A stretch of 64,000 nucleotides of DNA from Streptomyces hygroscopicus (GTDB lineage: Bacteria > Actinomycetota > Actinomycetes > Streptomycetales > Streptomycetaceae): the NCBI GenBank assembly GCA_002021875.1, contig CP018627.1, positions 10,602,001 to 10,666,000 on the forward strand. The letters run 5' to 3'. Positions 24,251-33,800 of the stretch are shown here, piece after piece (position 1 is the stretch's first letter; every line of letters begins with the position of its first letter). The notes beneath the pieces are model-generated. The model was not told where the DNA came from and ran no database searches. It was given only the letters and a program-made list of their open reading frames with translations. A program made the translations under genes and the position numbers.

Positions 24251-25383
24251 CGGGCCCCCTGCGCCCCGCCTTCCACGAGGGCCAGGTGCTGGCCGCCACG
24301 GACCTGTCGGCCACGGTGGAGTACGCGCGCGCCGGGGCCGCCCGGCACGCGCGGCACCTGCACGAGTGGGGCATCGTCGAAGGGCTCGGCCTCGCCACCG
24401 AGCCCCGTACCGACCCGCTGACGGGTGTCCGCCATGTCGAGGTGAGCGTCTCGGCGGGGATCGCCGTCGACGGGACGGGCCGCGAAGTGGTCGTCACCGA
24501 GCCGGTCGTGCTGCGCGAGAGCGACTTCGAAGAGGTCAACGGCGCGGACCAGCCGACGGACGAGCCCTACCCGGTCTTCCTCACCGCGGCCGACCGGGAA
24601 CCGGCCCAGCTCCCGGGGCCGGTCTCCTGCTCCGGCAGCGCCACGAAGACCCGGGTGGAGGAGTCGTACCAGATCCTCTTCGGGCGCCTCGGCGACGAGC
24701 GGCTGGCGGCGGAGCAGCAGCCGCCCGCGATCGGCGCCCCACCGGCCGATCCGCCCGCCCGCTGGCTCGTCCTGCTGGGCTATGTCCACTGGGCGGACGG
24801 CCACTTCGGCGGCACCGAGACCACGGCGCGCGGCGTCGCGGCGCGATTCGCCGGAGTGCGTGCGGACACCGTCTCGGCCCGGTCGGGCGCGCTGACCCTG
24901 CGGACCGGCACGGATGCAGAGGAGGGCAAGCCCGCCCTCGTCCTGTCCGGTGGCGATCAGCCCACCCTGGTCTTCGGCCTTTACCAGGGCGGCGGTGCGG
25001 TCGCCCCGCTGATGACCGTGGCAGCCAACGGCAACCTGACGATCGAGGGCAGCTTCAGCGGCCGGATGCCGGCCGGCAGCACGCTGGTGACCTCCGGGAC
25101 CGCCACCGACGGAATGCTGCTGCCGCTGCCGTCCGGCATCACCCCGGAACAGGTCGCCGACGGGCGGGTCGTGATCCATGTCCATCTCACCCCGCGCACA
25201 CCGCCCCTGGCGGGCACGACGCTGTACAGCCCGGTGGAGGTCGCTGTGGACGGAGACCGGCGGGTCCGCTGCCGGGTGCGCCTGTACGACCCCCTGAAGG
25301 CCACCCCCGAGGTCGTCGAACAGCCCGGTGCGGTCGACTTCCTCGTCCTGGCGACGGTCGCGCCGACGAACGGCGGTGGCTGA
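24247..25383 (+). CDS. CIS-linked GQ-L family protein 3
   Basis: 378 residues; the third paralogue, without the Cys clusters. The motif is AFHEGQVLAATDLSATVEYARAGAARH (from residue 8), then LHEWGIVEGLGLATEP and VEVSVSAGIAVDGTGREVVVTE, which align with the same blocks in the two genes before it. The rest is beta-rich (LVFGLYQGGGAVAPLMTVAANGNLTIEGSFSG resembles a fibre-head strand pattern). That last stretch is the best hint of a fibre-like part in this locus, but it is weak. ATGA overlap upstream; 2 bp to the next gene. Confidence 0.75.
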   Translation: MTGPLRPAFHEGQVLAATDLSATVEYARAGAARHARHLHEWGIVEGLGLATEPRTDPLTGVRHVEVSVSAGIAVDGTGREVVVTEPVVLRESDFEEVNGADQPTDEPYPVFLTAADREPAQLPGPVSCSGSATKTRVEESYQILFGRLGDERLAAEQQPPAIGAPPADPPARWLVLLGYVHWADGHFGGTETTARGVAARFAGVRADTVSARSGALTLRTGTDAEEGKPALVLSGGDQPTLVFGLYQGGGAVAPLMTVAANGNLTIEGSFSGRMPAGSTLVTSGTATDGMLLPLPSGITPEQVADGRVVIHVHLTPRTPPLAGTTLYSPVEVAVDGDRRVRCRVRLYDPLKATPEVVEQPGAVDFLVLATVAPTNGGG

Positions 25384-25385
25384 CG

Positions 25386-25916
25386 ATGGCACTTTCCGTG
25401 GTGTACGCCGTCGACACCGGCCACGTCGTGGGCGCGCTGGCTCTGACCGGCGCCGCTGCCCCGGACGAGGTGGCCGCGCTCGTCGGCCGCGCGCTGCCGT
25501 TACGCGTATCCCTGGACGGAGGCCGCGTCGCGGCCCTTCCGCTCAGTGCCCGGGACCTCGCCGTGGCGGCCGTGGACGACGAACCGGCCGCCCTCGCCGA
25601 GCCGTTGGCCTTCGGGGTCGAGATGACGCCCGAGGGCAAACCCAAACCGGCGCTGGTGCGGCTCGCGTCGTGGACCGGCGGCATCGCGCCGGCCACGGAC
25701 GGGCTCACCGTCACCGTGAAGGTCGCCGTGGCCCGCCCCACCCCCGTGGTCGCCCTGGTCTCCGACGAGCAGGACACTCATGTGCTCGCCGGGGAGATCC
25801 CCGCCCAGCAGACCCAGGTGAGACTGCCGGTGACCCTCCTGGCGGACAGTGTGCACGGTGTGCTGGTGCTCGCGGCCGGCTGGGCGGGCCACCTGGGGAA
25901 GGTGAGGGTGACGTGA
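25386..25916 (+). CDS. CIS-linked protein of unknown function
   Basis: A 176-residue protein, mostly alternating short strands (MALSVVYAVDTGHVVGALALTG, VARPTPVVALVSDEQDTHVL, VHGVLVLAAGWAGHLGKVRV). It has no Cys, signal peptide or membrane segment. I recognise no family. It is held in the operon by a 2-bp gap upstream and a GTGA overlap downstream, so it is probably made in step with the third GQ-L paralogue and the tape-measure candidate. Confidence 0.65.
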   Translation: MALSVVYAVDTGHVVGALALTGAAAPDEVAALVGRALPLRVSLDGGRVAALPLSARDLAVAAVDDEPAALAEPLAFGVEMTPEGKPKPALVRLASWTGGIAPATDGLTVTVKVAVARPTPVVALVSDEQDTHVLAGEIPAQQTQVRLPVTLLADSVHGVLVLAAGWAGHLGKVRVT

Positions 25917-27796
25917 GCGCGCCCACCGCGCCGACCGTTGGCGGGACCGGCGAGACCGGCGACGACGGTGAGCCCGGCGAGATCACGGTGCACCGGTGCA
26001 CCGTGACGGTGGTCCGGCGCGGTGGGTGGAGCTGGGGGCCCGAGCCACGCGGCCTGGCCCGCCAGGTGGTCGAGGCCCTGCCGGAGTTGCTGGCGGATCA
26101 CTTCGCCGAGCGGCTGGCGACCGACGGGCCGGATGTGGAGATCACCGAGCCGCTGACCGTCACCGTCCGGCCGGGCCGGGACGGCTGGTCCGGTCGGACG
26201 GCGGGCGGTGGGCCGCCCGTCGAGGTCCACTTCGAGCCGGTGCCTATGGTGGAGGTGCCCGCCGAGGCGCCCGACACCGAGACCGACACCGACGCCGTGT
26301 CGTTCGAGGAGTCCTTCGCGGCGGCGCCGGATCCGTGGACCGCCCCGAGCGCCGCCGCGCTCTTCGCCGAACTCGCGGAGCGCGGCGAACTGGGCGCGCT
26401 GCTCGCGCTGTTGCCGGACCCGTCGCTACTGGCGTATCTGCCGGCCCTGCTCGGCGTCGACGACACGGCGGCCGCCCGGCTGCTCGCCGAACTCGTCGGG
26501 CGCGCCCTCGCGGCAGGCCCTCCGCCCCCCGGCCCGCACGGCGAGGCCGCCCGCCCCGGGTCCGCCGAGCCGCTGCCCGAGCGGCTGCGCGCGGCGGTCG
26601 CGGGCGCCGACGCGGCGGACCTCCCGCGGCTGCTCGCCGACTTCCTGGCGTCGGCTGACCGCGAGGAGGCGGTACGGCTGATCCAGCCCCCGGCCGGTCC
26701 GTACGACCCGGGCGCCGAGGAGCCGTCCGGCGCGGCGGGCGGCACCGGCGCGGTGCGTACACCCGCCGGGGCGAGCACCGCCGCCGGGGGGCGCACCACG
26801 GGCGAGGTGCAGGTGTGGTCCGCCCTGCCCTTCCTGCTCGCCGGGCCACTGGCCCGCATCGGGTACCTCGACGCCATCGGGCCGGCCCTGTCCGGCGTCG
26901 AACTGGCCGAGGACGCACCGCTGTTCGCGGCAGCCCTGGCGTACAAGGTGCTGGGTGCCACCGCACGGGGCTGGCGGCGCGCCGAACGGGACAGCGAGGC
27001 CGCGGCCGCCTTCGCCGGTCTCTCCCCACCCCTGGACGAGGAGCGGCTGACCGCCTTCGCCCGGCAGGTGCGCCCCGCGCTCCCGGTCCTCGACGGCGTC
27101 CTGGCGCTGTCCGTGTGCCGCGGCCACGCCCCCGCCGACCCGCTGCTGCTCACGGGCGCCGACGACGGACTGCTTCTCATCGACGCCCACGGCATGTTCC
27201 CGATCGCGTGGGCCGCGGAGGCCGCCGGGCTGCTGCCGTACTGGCAGTCCTGCGGGCATCCGCCCGTGCTGCTCTGCGACGGGCCCCTGCCCCCGGGGAC
27301 TCTGCGCGACCTCGCCTCGGCGGGCGTGCCGTTCCTCACCGGCGTACGGCCGCTGCGCGGCGACCCGGTGGCGCGGCTGCCCTGGCGCACGCCGCTGTGG
27401 AGCGCGCCGGGCACCGCACCGGACATGCGCCTCGCCGCGGAGCTGCCCGCCCACGCCCAGCGGTGCGCGGACCTGGTGACCGCCCTGGTCACCGAGCGCC
27501 GGGCGGTGCCGCTCGGCCAGGACGGCGGTCTGGAGCGCACTCTCACCCTGGCCGCCGCGCTCGGCCTGTCCACGATCGCCTGGACGCTCTGGCACGAGCG
27601 CGAGACCCCGGATCCGCTCCTGGCCCTGGACCGCTTCGCCGATCTGGAGGCCACGGTGCGGTTCGAGGCCGCGGCCGTCCGGGTGCGCGTTCCGATGGGA
27701 CGGCGCCATGCGGACCTCCTGCGCGGCGGCCTGCTCGCCGATGTGCCCGACGTGGCCTGGCTGGGAGGCCGGACCCTGACCTTCTCGGCCGGGTGA
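25913..27796 (+). CDS. Probable CIS tape-measure protein
   Basis: A 627-residue protein directly before the ATPase, the place of Afp14/Pvc14. The first 100 residues (EITVHRCTVTVV ... LARQVVEALPELLADHFAERLAT ... EITEPLTVTVRP) follow the start seen in CIS tape-measure proteins, a strand, a helix of a dozen turns, then a strand. The middle is strongly helical and Ala/Leu-rich (AALFAELAERGELGALLALLPD, LPRLLADFLASADREEAVRLI), as expected for a ruler that lies in the tube. GTG start by overlap. The family match is partial, so the call is tentative. Confidence 0.6.
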   Translation: MSAPTAPTVGGTGETGDDGEPGEITVHRCTVTVVRRGGWSWGPEPRGLARQVVEALPELLADHFAERLATDGPDVEITEPLTVTVRPGRDGWSGRTAGGGPPVEVHFEPVPMVEVPAEAPDTETDTDAVSFEESFAAAPDPWTAPSAAALFAELAERGELGALLALLPDPSLLAYLPALLGVDDTAAARLLAELVGRALAAGPPPPGPHGEAARPGSAEPLPERLRAAVAGADAADLPRLLADFLASADREEAVRLIQPPAGPYDPGAEEPSGAAGGTGAVRTPAGASTAAGGRTTGEVQVWSALPFLLAGPLARIGYLDAIGPALSGVELAEDAPLFAAALAYKVLGATARGWRRAERDSEAAAAFAGLSPPLDEERLTAFARQVRPALPVLDGVLALSVCRGHAPADPLLLTGADDGLLLIDAHGMFPIAWAAEAAGLLPYWQSCGHPPVLLCDGPLPPGTLRDLASAGVPFLTGVRPLRGDPVARLPWRTPLWSAPGTAPDMRLAAELPAHAQRCADLVTALVTERRAVPLGQDGGLERTLTLAAALGLSTIAWTLWHERETPDPLLALDRFADLEATVRFEAAAVRVRVPMGRRHADLLRGGLLADVPDVAWLGGRTLTFSAG

Positions 27797-27801
27797 GACA
27801 C

Positions 27802-29904
27802 ATGGGCGAACCAGCGCTTGAGCATCTGCGGATCCGCCTGGCGGGCCTGCACCGGGCGCTGCGGGCCGCCGTCGAGCGCCAGGCGGCGCTCGCCGCCCGG
27901 CTCACCAGGCCCGACCTCACCCCGTACTGCGTGACCGACGAACAGGTCGACGTACTGCTCGGCGAGGTGCACGCCTTCGCCGACACCATGGCCGAGCCGT
28001 ACGCCCCCCGGCAGCCGGAGCCGGAAGCCGAACGGGACCTGAGGCGGCGCGCGTCCGCCGAGGGCACGACCCTGCCGCTGGACGCGCTCGCCACCCGGTT
28101 CGGCCTGACCCGCGCGGAGCAGGACGCCCTGCTCCTGGCCGCCGCGCCCGAACTGGACCGCGGCTATGAGCGGATCTACGCCTACGTGGTGGACAACCTG
28201 AACCGGCGGCTGCCGAGCGTGGAGTTGCTGGTGGCCGTGGGCGCGGACGGCGCGGCGGCCCGCCTCGCCCTGCGCCGCGCCCTCGGCCCGGCCGGGCCAC
28301 TGCGCCGGTACGGGCTGCTGCGCGCCCATGGCGAGGCCGCGGTCGAACTCGCCCAGGAACTGGTCCCCGGCCCCGGGGTGCTGGACTTCCTGCTGGGCTG
28401 GGGCGGCGACGTGGGACTGCTCGGCCATGACCCCGGCGAGGTCGCGCCGCCGGAGCCGCGCGTGCTGTCCCCGTACCTCTCCTCGGACCGGCTCATCCGG
28501 CTGGGCCGGGCGCTGGGCTCAGGCGACCTCGACCTGGCCGGGCTGTGGGGCTGCCCGCCCGACGGCCAGCTCGACGCCGTACAGGCGCTGGCCCGGGCCG
28601 CCGGAGCGCCGCTGCGCACCCTGACCGCCGACCCCGAGGCCGATCTGCGGACGGCCGCCGTGCTGGGCGCCGTGCTGTGGATCCCCACCGACGACCTGCA
28701 CGGCGAGGCGCGGCGGCCCGCCGCCGACGCGGTGTCCGCCGCGCTGTTGCGCTCGCGCGTGCCGGTGTGCCTGACCGGCCTGAAGCCCTGGCGCCCGGCG
28801 GGCCTGCTCGCCGCGCGCGCGTACGCCGAACTCACCGTGCCCGCCCCCGGGTTCACCGAGCGCCGGGCGATGTGGTCGGCCGCGCTCCCGGACCTGAACG
28901 GCACCCTCCTCGAAGACCTCGCCGTCCGCTACCGGATGAGCGGCGGCGAACTGCGCGCCGTCGCCTCGGTCGCGGACGCCGGGGCGCGCCTGGCCGGCAA
29001 CGGACACCCGGAGCCGGTCGCCGATCACGTCGAGCCCGCCATCGCCACCGTCACCCGAGGCCGCAGCGGCAGCGCCGTCCACGCGATCACGCCCCGGCGC
29101 ACCGTCGGGGACCTGGTCCTGCCCGATGTCCAGTTCCGCCAGATCCTGGAGATCGCGTCGGCCTTCCGCGCCTGGCCCCGGATCGCCGAGAGCTGGGGGT
29201 TCGCCCGCCGCTCGGGGCACGGCGGGGTCAAGGCGCTCTTCACCGGGGAGCCCGGAACCGGCAAGACCATGTCCGCCGAGATCGTCACCGGCATGCTCGG
29301 CCTGGAACTGCTCAAGGTGGACCTCGCCCAGGTCGTCTCCAAATGGGTGGGGGAGACGGAGAAGAACATGGAGATCGCGTTCCGGCAGGCCGAGGAGAGC
29401 CACGCCGTGCTGCTCTTCGACGAGGCCGACGCCCTGTTCGGCAAGCGCGGCGAGGTGAAGCACGGCACCGACCGCTACGCCAACCTGGAAGTCGGCTATC
29501 TGCTGCAACGCCTGGAGGCCAGCGACGGCCTGGTCATCCTGACCAGCAACCTGAAGGACAACATCGACCCGGCCTTCACCCGGCGCTTCCACTTCGTCGT
29601 CCACTTCCCCCGCCCGGCCGCCGCCGAACGCCGCAGACTGTGGCGCCTCGCCTTCCCCGAGGAGGCCCCGCTCGCGCCCGACGTGGACCTGGAAACCCTG
29701 GCCCGCCTGGACATGACGGGCGCCGCCATCGCCGCGGCGGCCCGCACGGCGGCGCTGGCCGCGGCGGACGGAAGCGGCGATACGATTGCCATGCGCCATG
29801 TCGTACGCGGTGTGGCACGCCAGTTCCAACGCGAGGCCCGCCTGCTCCGCCCGGCCGAACTGGGCCCGCACGCCCATCTGCTCGACGACGGAACCCCGGG
29901 GTGA
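27802..29904 (+). CDS. AAA+ ATPase of the CIS (Afp15/Pvc15-like)
   Basis: A 700-residue ATPase. The N-terminal 430 residues are a CIS-specific helical domain and a degenerate ATPase-like region. The C-terminal AAA module has Walker A GEPGTGKT (482-489), Walker B VLLFDEADALF (Asp540-Glu541), sensor I VILTSNLKDNID and the arginine finger region DPAFTRRF (593-594). In related particles this ATPase is needed for assembly or for reuse of contracted sheath. It has ATG 27802, 5 bp after the preceding stop, and overlaps the next small gene by GTGA. Confidence 0.92.
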   Translation: MGEPALEHLRIRLAGLHRALRAAVERQAALAARLTRPDLTPYCVTDEQVDVLLGEVHAFADTMAEPYAPRQPEPEAERDLRRRASAEGTTLPLDALATRFGLTRAEQDALLLAAAPELDRGYERIYAYVVDNLNRRLPSVELLVAVGADGAAARLALRRALGPAGPLRRYGLLRAHGEAAVELAQELVPGPGVLDFLLGWGGDVGLLGHDPGEVAPPEPRVLSPYLSSDRLIRLGRALGSGDLDLAGLWGCPPDGQLDAVQALARAAGAPLRTLTADPEADLRTAAVLGAVLWIPTDDLHGEARRPAADAVSAALLRSRVPVCLTGLKPWRPAGLLAARAYAELTVPAPGFTERRAMWSAALPDLNGTLLEDLAVRYRMSGGELRAVASVADAGARLAGNGHPEPVADHVEPAIATVTRGRSGSAVHAITPRRTVGDLVLPDVQFRQILEIASAFRAWPRIAESWGFARRSGHGGVKALFTGEPGTGKTMSAEIVTGMLGLELLKVDLAQVVSKWVGETEKNMEIAFRQAEESHAVLLFDEADALFGKRGEVKHGTDRYANLEVGYLLQRLEASDGLVILTSNLKDNIDPAFTRRFHFVVHFPRPAAAERRRLWRLAFPEEAPLAPDVDLETLARLDMTGAAIAAAARTAALAAADGSGDTIAMRHVVRGVARQFQREARLLRPAELGPHAHLLDDGTPG

Positions 29905-30197
29905 AGCCGATGCTGCCCACCGAACCCCCGCTCTCCCTCCACCGCCTGGTGGCCCCGGTCCCACCGGCCCGCCCCCAGGAGGCGGCAGTGGCCACCCATC
30001 AGGTCCCGGCCGCGGCCCCCGCCCCGCCTGCGGCGAAACCGCCGACCGCCGTCGAACGTCTGCTCGCTGGGCAGGACCGGCTGGGCAACGCGGCGGTGGC
30101 GGGCGCGGCGGCCCGTACGAGTCCTGCCGAGCCCCCGGTGGTGGGCACGGTGGTGGTACTGAAGCCGAAGGCCGCTCAGCCCCCCGCGTCCCCCTGA
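29901..30197 (+). CDS. Small Pro/Ala-rich CIS protein with AGQD..GN.AVA motif
   Basis: A 98-residue, probably disordered protein at the end of the operon, started by GTG in the ATPase stop (or ATG 29910). About residues 50-70 read VERLLAGQDRLGNAAVAG. The same motif (AGQDTVGNGAVA) occurs in the N-terminal region of the large minus-strand protein, residues 64-75. It has no domain of its own. The motif resembles the GN-x-AV signature near the start of many CIS-associated secreted proteins, so this could be a loading factor, a short cargo or the remnant of one. Its last 22 bases overlap the convergent 221-residue gene. Confidence 0.6.
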   Translation: MKPMLPTEPPLSLHRLVAPVPPARPQEAAVATHQVPAAAPAPPAAKPPTAVERLLAGQDRLGNAAVAGAAARTSPAEPPVVGTVVVLKPKAAQPPASP

Positions 30198-30841
30198 CCC
30201 TCGGCGAGGCGTTCGGTGACCTGCCGCTGCAACTCCTCGACGCGCTCCAGGGACGCGTACGCCCGGTCCACCTCGTCGTCGTCCACCGAACCGGCGCCCC
30301 AGTTCGACGGGGAGCGGAGTTCCCTCTCCAACCGGCGGACGGACGCGGTGTGCTCGGCGTGCAGGACCTCCAGCAGGGAGATACCGCAGGCCAGGGCGGA
30401 CTCGGCGGCGGAGGACTCGAAGAGTCGGAAAACCGTTGAGCGACCCGCCCGCAGCTCGCTGAGCCGGTAGCAGACGATCCGGTCCTCCCTGCCGGAATCG
30501 GCGGCGGGAATGCGGACGAGCGGCATCAGGTCGAGGTCCCCGGCCAGGAGCCGCAGTTCGGTGTCGACCAGGCCGTCGGGCTCGGCCGCCGGGCCGCCCC
30601 GGCCGGGCGGTACGGCCAGCTGCCAGGGCTGGTTGGTGAAGAGCGCCAGCAGACGCAGCCGCCACAGCCCCCCTTCCGCGATGACGAAGACCTCTTCGGG
30701 GAACGCGACGCCATAGCACTCGCGCAGCACCTTGCGCGGGCCGAGCCTCGTCCCGTACAGCGCCCGCGCCAGCCGGGCCATCGACGCATAGTCGTCGCGT
30801 GCCGCTTCGGCGCGCAGCCGGTCGACGGGGTCCGAGGTCAT
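30176..30841 (-). CDS. Partner of the putative CIS effector (possible immunity or chaperone)
   Basis: A 221-residue acidic protein. Its ATG (30841-30839) overlaps the TGA of the large gene, so the two are translationally coupled. Residues about 30-75 (ALYGTRLGPRKVLRECYGVAFPEEVFVIAEGG) have a faint resemblance to the start of SUKH/SMI1-KNR4 immunity proteins. The C-terminus is a helical, charged region (DRAYASLERVEELQRQVTERLAEG). A small protein coupled to a large toxin-like gene is often an immunity protein or chaperone. That is inference, and the SUKH resemblance is weak. Confidence 0.6.
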   Translation of the reverse strand: MTSDPVDRLRAEAARDDYASMARLARALYGTRLGPRKVLRECYGVAFPEEVFVIAEGGLWRLRLLALFTNQPWQLAVPPGRGGPAAEPDGLVDTELRLLAGDLDLMPLVRIPAADSGREDRIVCYRLSELRAGRSTVFRLFESSAAESALACGISLLEVLHAEHTASVRRLERELRSPSNWGAGSVDDDEVDRAYASLERVEELQRQVTERLAEGQGDAGG

Positions 30842-33800
30842 CGCCGCTCTCCTCGGCGGCCTCTGCCTTCGGACGGCTTCTTCGTGACGGCGTCCAAGGC
30901 CAGGCCGATGTTCTTCCAGACCTTGGCGAGCTGGGAGGCGGTCATCGCCGAAATGATCTCCTGGGTCGTCTCATGCGCCTTGTCGACGGCCCGCTTGAAC
31001 TCGGGGTTCTCTCCCACCGCCTGGAGCCTGTTCAGCGCCTCGACATCGGCGTCGAGCCGCTTCTTGAGCGCTCTGACGGCCGGGCTTCTGCCGGTCAGGC
31101 TCGGGTTGTCGGCCATCAGCATGGCGGTGTCCTCGACATAGGAGAAAATCTTGTTCTGAAGGAGGCGCTGGGCCGTCTCGTCCAGTCCCGGGGTGGCGCG
31201 GGCGAACTCCCTGGCCAGGGTACGGGCGCTGGCGTTCGACTGCGACTGGATGATGAGCGCGTACATCCGGTGCGCGGCACGCAGCGTCTCCTCCCCGCCG
31301 CGCACGCGCATCTTGCCCTGGGCGGCCCTGCGGACGGCCAGTGGAGTGACGGTGAGGCCCCGGGCCTCGTCGCCGGGGAGCGGGCTCGTACCGGTGCTCG
31401 CGTCGGGCGCGTACGCCACGGAGAAGTCGGTGCCGAATGCCTTCATGAGCGCGTTGCGCATCGCCCGGCCCTCGGCGCCGCGTGCGCCGAAGAGCAGGCC
31501 CTGGACCTCCAGCAGGGCGAGGCCCCGGGCGTCATGGAAGACCCCGCTGACGCGGCCCTCCTGATGGTCCCACGCCTTGATGAGCAGGTTCGGCTCCGTC
31601 GGGTAGAGCATCTGCGGATACTTCTTGGCGATGCCGACCCGAATGGCCCGGTCCAGCTCGTTGGCCAGCCGCGTCAGCTGCTTCGCGCGGCGGTCGGCCT
31701 TCCTGCCCCAGTCGAAGTCGTCGAAGTGATAGCCGCCGATCGTGAGCAGCGGATGAGCCCCCATCTCGGTGAGCACCTTTTCGTAGGCTCTGAGGACACC
31801 CACGCCGCTAATGGCGGCAACGCCGGTATCGGCGTCCTGGCTCACGATGTGGACCTGCTGGTTCACGTCCTTGAGGATGTTCACCGCCGACTTGGTGTAC
31901 TCCGAGCGGATCACCTCGTCGCGGAAGATGCCGTAGGGGAGCGCGCCCTTGTCGCGCAGACCCTTCTCGTTGGCCTCGGCCCGCCGTTTGTTGGAGCCTT
32001 CGAGCTGTTGGTAGGCCGCGCGTACCTCCTCGATGCCGACCTTGCGGTTGCGCTTGCCCTTGACCCACCTGGGGGTCCAGACGAAGCCGAACACCGCCAT
32101 CAGGAGCTCGGGCTTGCGGCCGACGCTGTTGACGGCGCCCCCGATGGCGTCGCCCTCCTGCGGATTGAGCCGCTCGAAGGAGTTGACGCCGATGACGACG
32201 GCGGTCCGCGCCGCCGCCATGTCCTGGGCGTGCAGGGCCCCCGTGCCCTGCCACGCCTTGTCCAGGTAGCGGGTCGCGACCGTGGGGTTCTTCGTGATTT
32301 CGCCGGGGATGGCGGCCATGTTGACGACGAAGCCGATCCAGCGGTCGTTCCCCTCGATGGGCTGGTCGATCGGCTGGAGCTGCACGACCGCGTGCGGGTG
32401 GCGCTTGATGGGGAACTTGCCCTGGGCCCGGTCGATCCGGTACGGGAAGAGCTCTTTGTAGGAGGTGCTCTTCGAGGGATTGATGGCCACCATCACCGCG
32501 TAGGTGTCGGAACCCTTCTTCTTCAGCTCGATCCGGGTGAGGCGGTGGCGCCTTTTGATGGCCGGGAGCCCTTCCCGGATCGACTCCTCCGCGGCGCCTT
32601 CCGCATTGAGCAGGCGCGTAGCTTCGCGTACGGCGGCGTCGAGGGCCCGCAGCATGTCCTTCTTGGACCGCTTGTCGGGCCGCTTCCTCTTCGGATCGCG
32701 CCTGCGCTTGGGCCGCCGCCGGTCGGGGCGTCGTCGCTGGTCCGGACGCCGACGGCGCGGCCTGCCCGGTCGCTTCCGGTCCGGCCGGCGCTTCGGTTTC
32801 GGCTTCTTCCTGTCGAACTTCGACTTGATCTTGGACCAGAGCTTCTTCACCAGGCCCACGATCTTGTCGATCACCCAGTCCACCGCCCGGTTCACCGGCT
32901 TGGACATCGCCTGGACGATCTGCTTGACCCGGGAGGCGATGCCGCCGACGCCCAGGATCGCGGCCAGGACGCCCAGCAGGACCGGGATGGAGCGGGCCAG
33001 GGCGCGTTCGATCAGGCCCGGTACGCCGCCCTGGCCGCCTCTGGCGATCGCGATGACCGCGTCGAGCACGGCGTTCACGAACTCGAAGATCTGGCGCGCC
33101 TGGGTGACGATGAACCGCACGATGTCGATGATCAGCTTCACCGCCCGCACGAACGCGGACGCGGGGTTGAGCAGCGAGAGCACCCACATGATCCCGGCCT
33201 GGATGATCGTGGGAGTCACATACGCGATGACTTTGTCGAGCAGATCCTTCTTCAGATCGCCCACGCGCGTCTTGAGGTCGTCCCACATCCCCGCGACGCC
33301 CCGCTTGCGGACCTCCGAGACCAGCGGCACCGCGGTCTCGGCCGCGGTGACCGCCGGCTCCATCTTCGGGACCTTGCGGACGATGCGGGCGCGGATGTTC
33401 TGCCAGGTCAGCCCGAGCAGGGAGGCGAGCATCTTGAGGACGCCCTGCGTGTCGAACTTCGACGGCGGTTCGAGGCCGGCTTCGGCCGTCTTGCCCAATA
33501 GCCAGGACATGATGCCCTGTTGCAGGTGGCGGCCGATGTTCGCCAGGAACTGCTTGAGACCGGCGCCGACGGCCGAGACCAGGTTGCGCAGGAAGCCGAT
33601 CGGGTCCTTGAGGATCAGCATGACCGCCGACGCCGCCTTGGCGAGGACCGAAAGCAGCAGCCGCTTCAGCTCCAGAATCGTGTTGATCACGGACTTGACC
33701 GCGTCCACGGCCTTGGCCACGAGGCCCTTGTTCTTCTCCTTCTCCGCGGCGATCTCGTCATCGACGGACTTGAGCGCGTCGGTGTACTTGGTCGCCAGCG

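Noticed and set aside
5663..30197. Reading the tail genes as a prophage
   Set aside because: No integrase, terminase, portal, capsid or lysis genes; the cap, AAA+ ATPase and gene order are those of a contractile injection system.
30799..33501. 900-codon plus-strand frame opposite the putative effector
   Set aside because: Composition typical of an antisense shadow; the minus strand has the better ribosome site, the hydrophobic block and the coupled partner gene.
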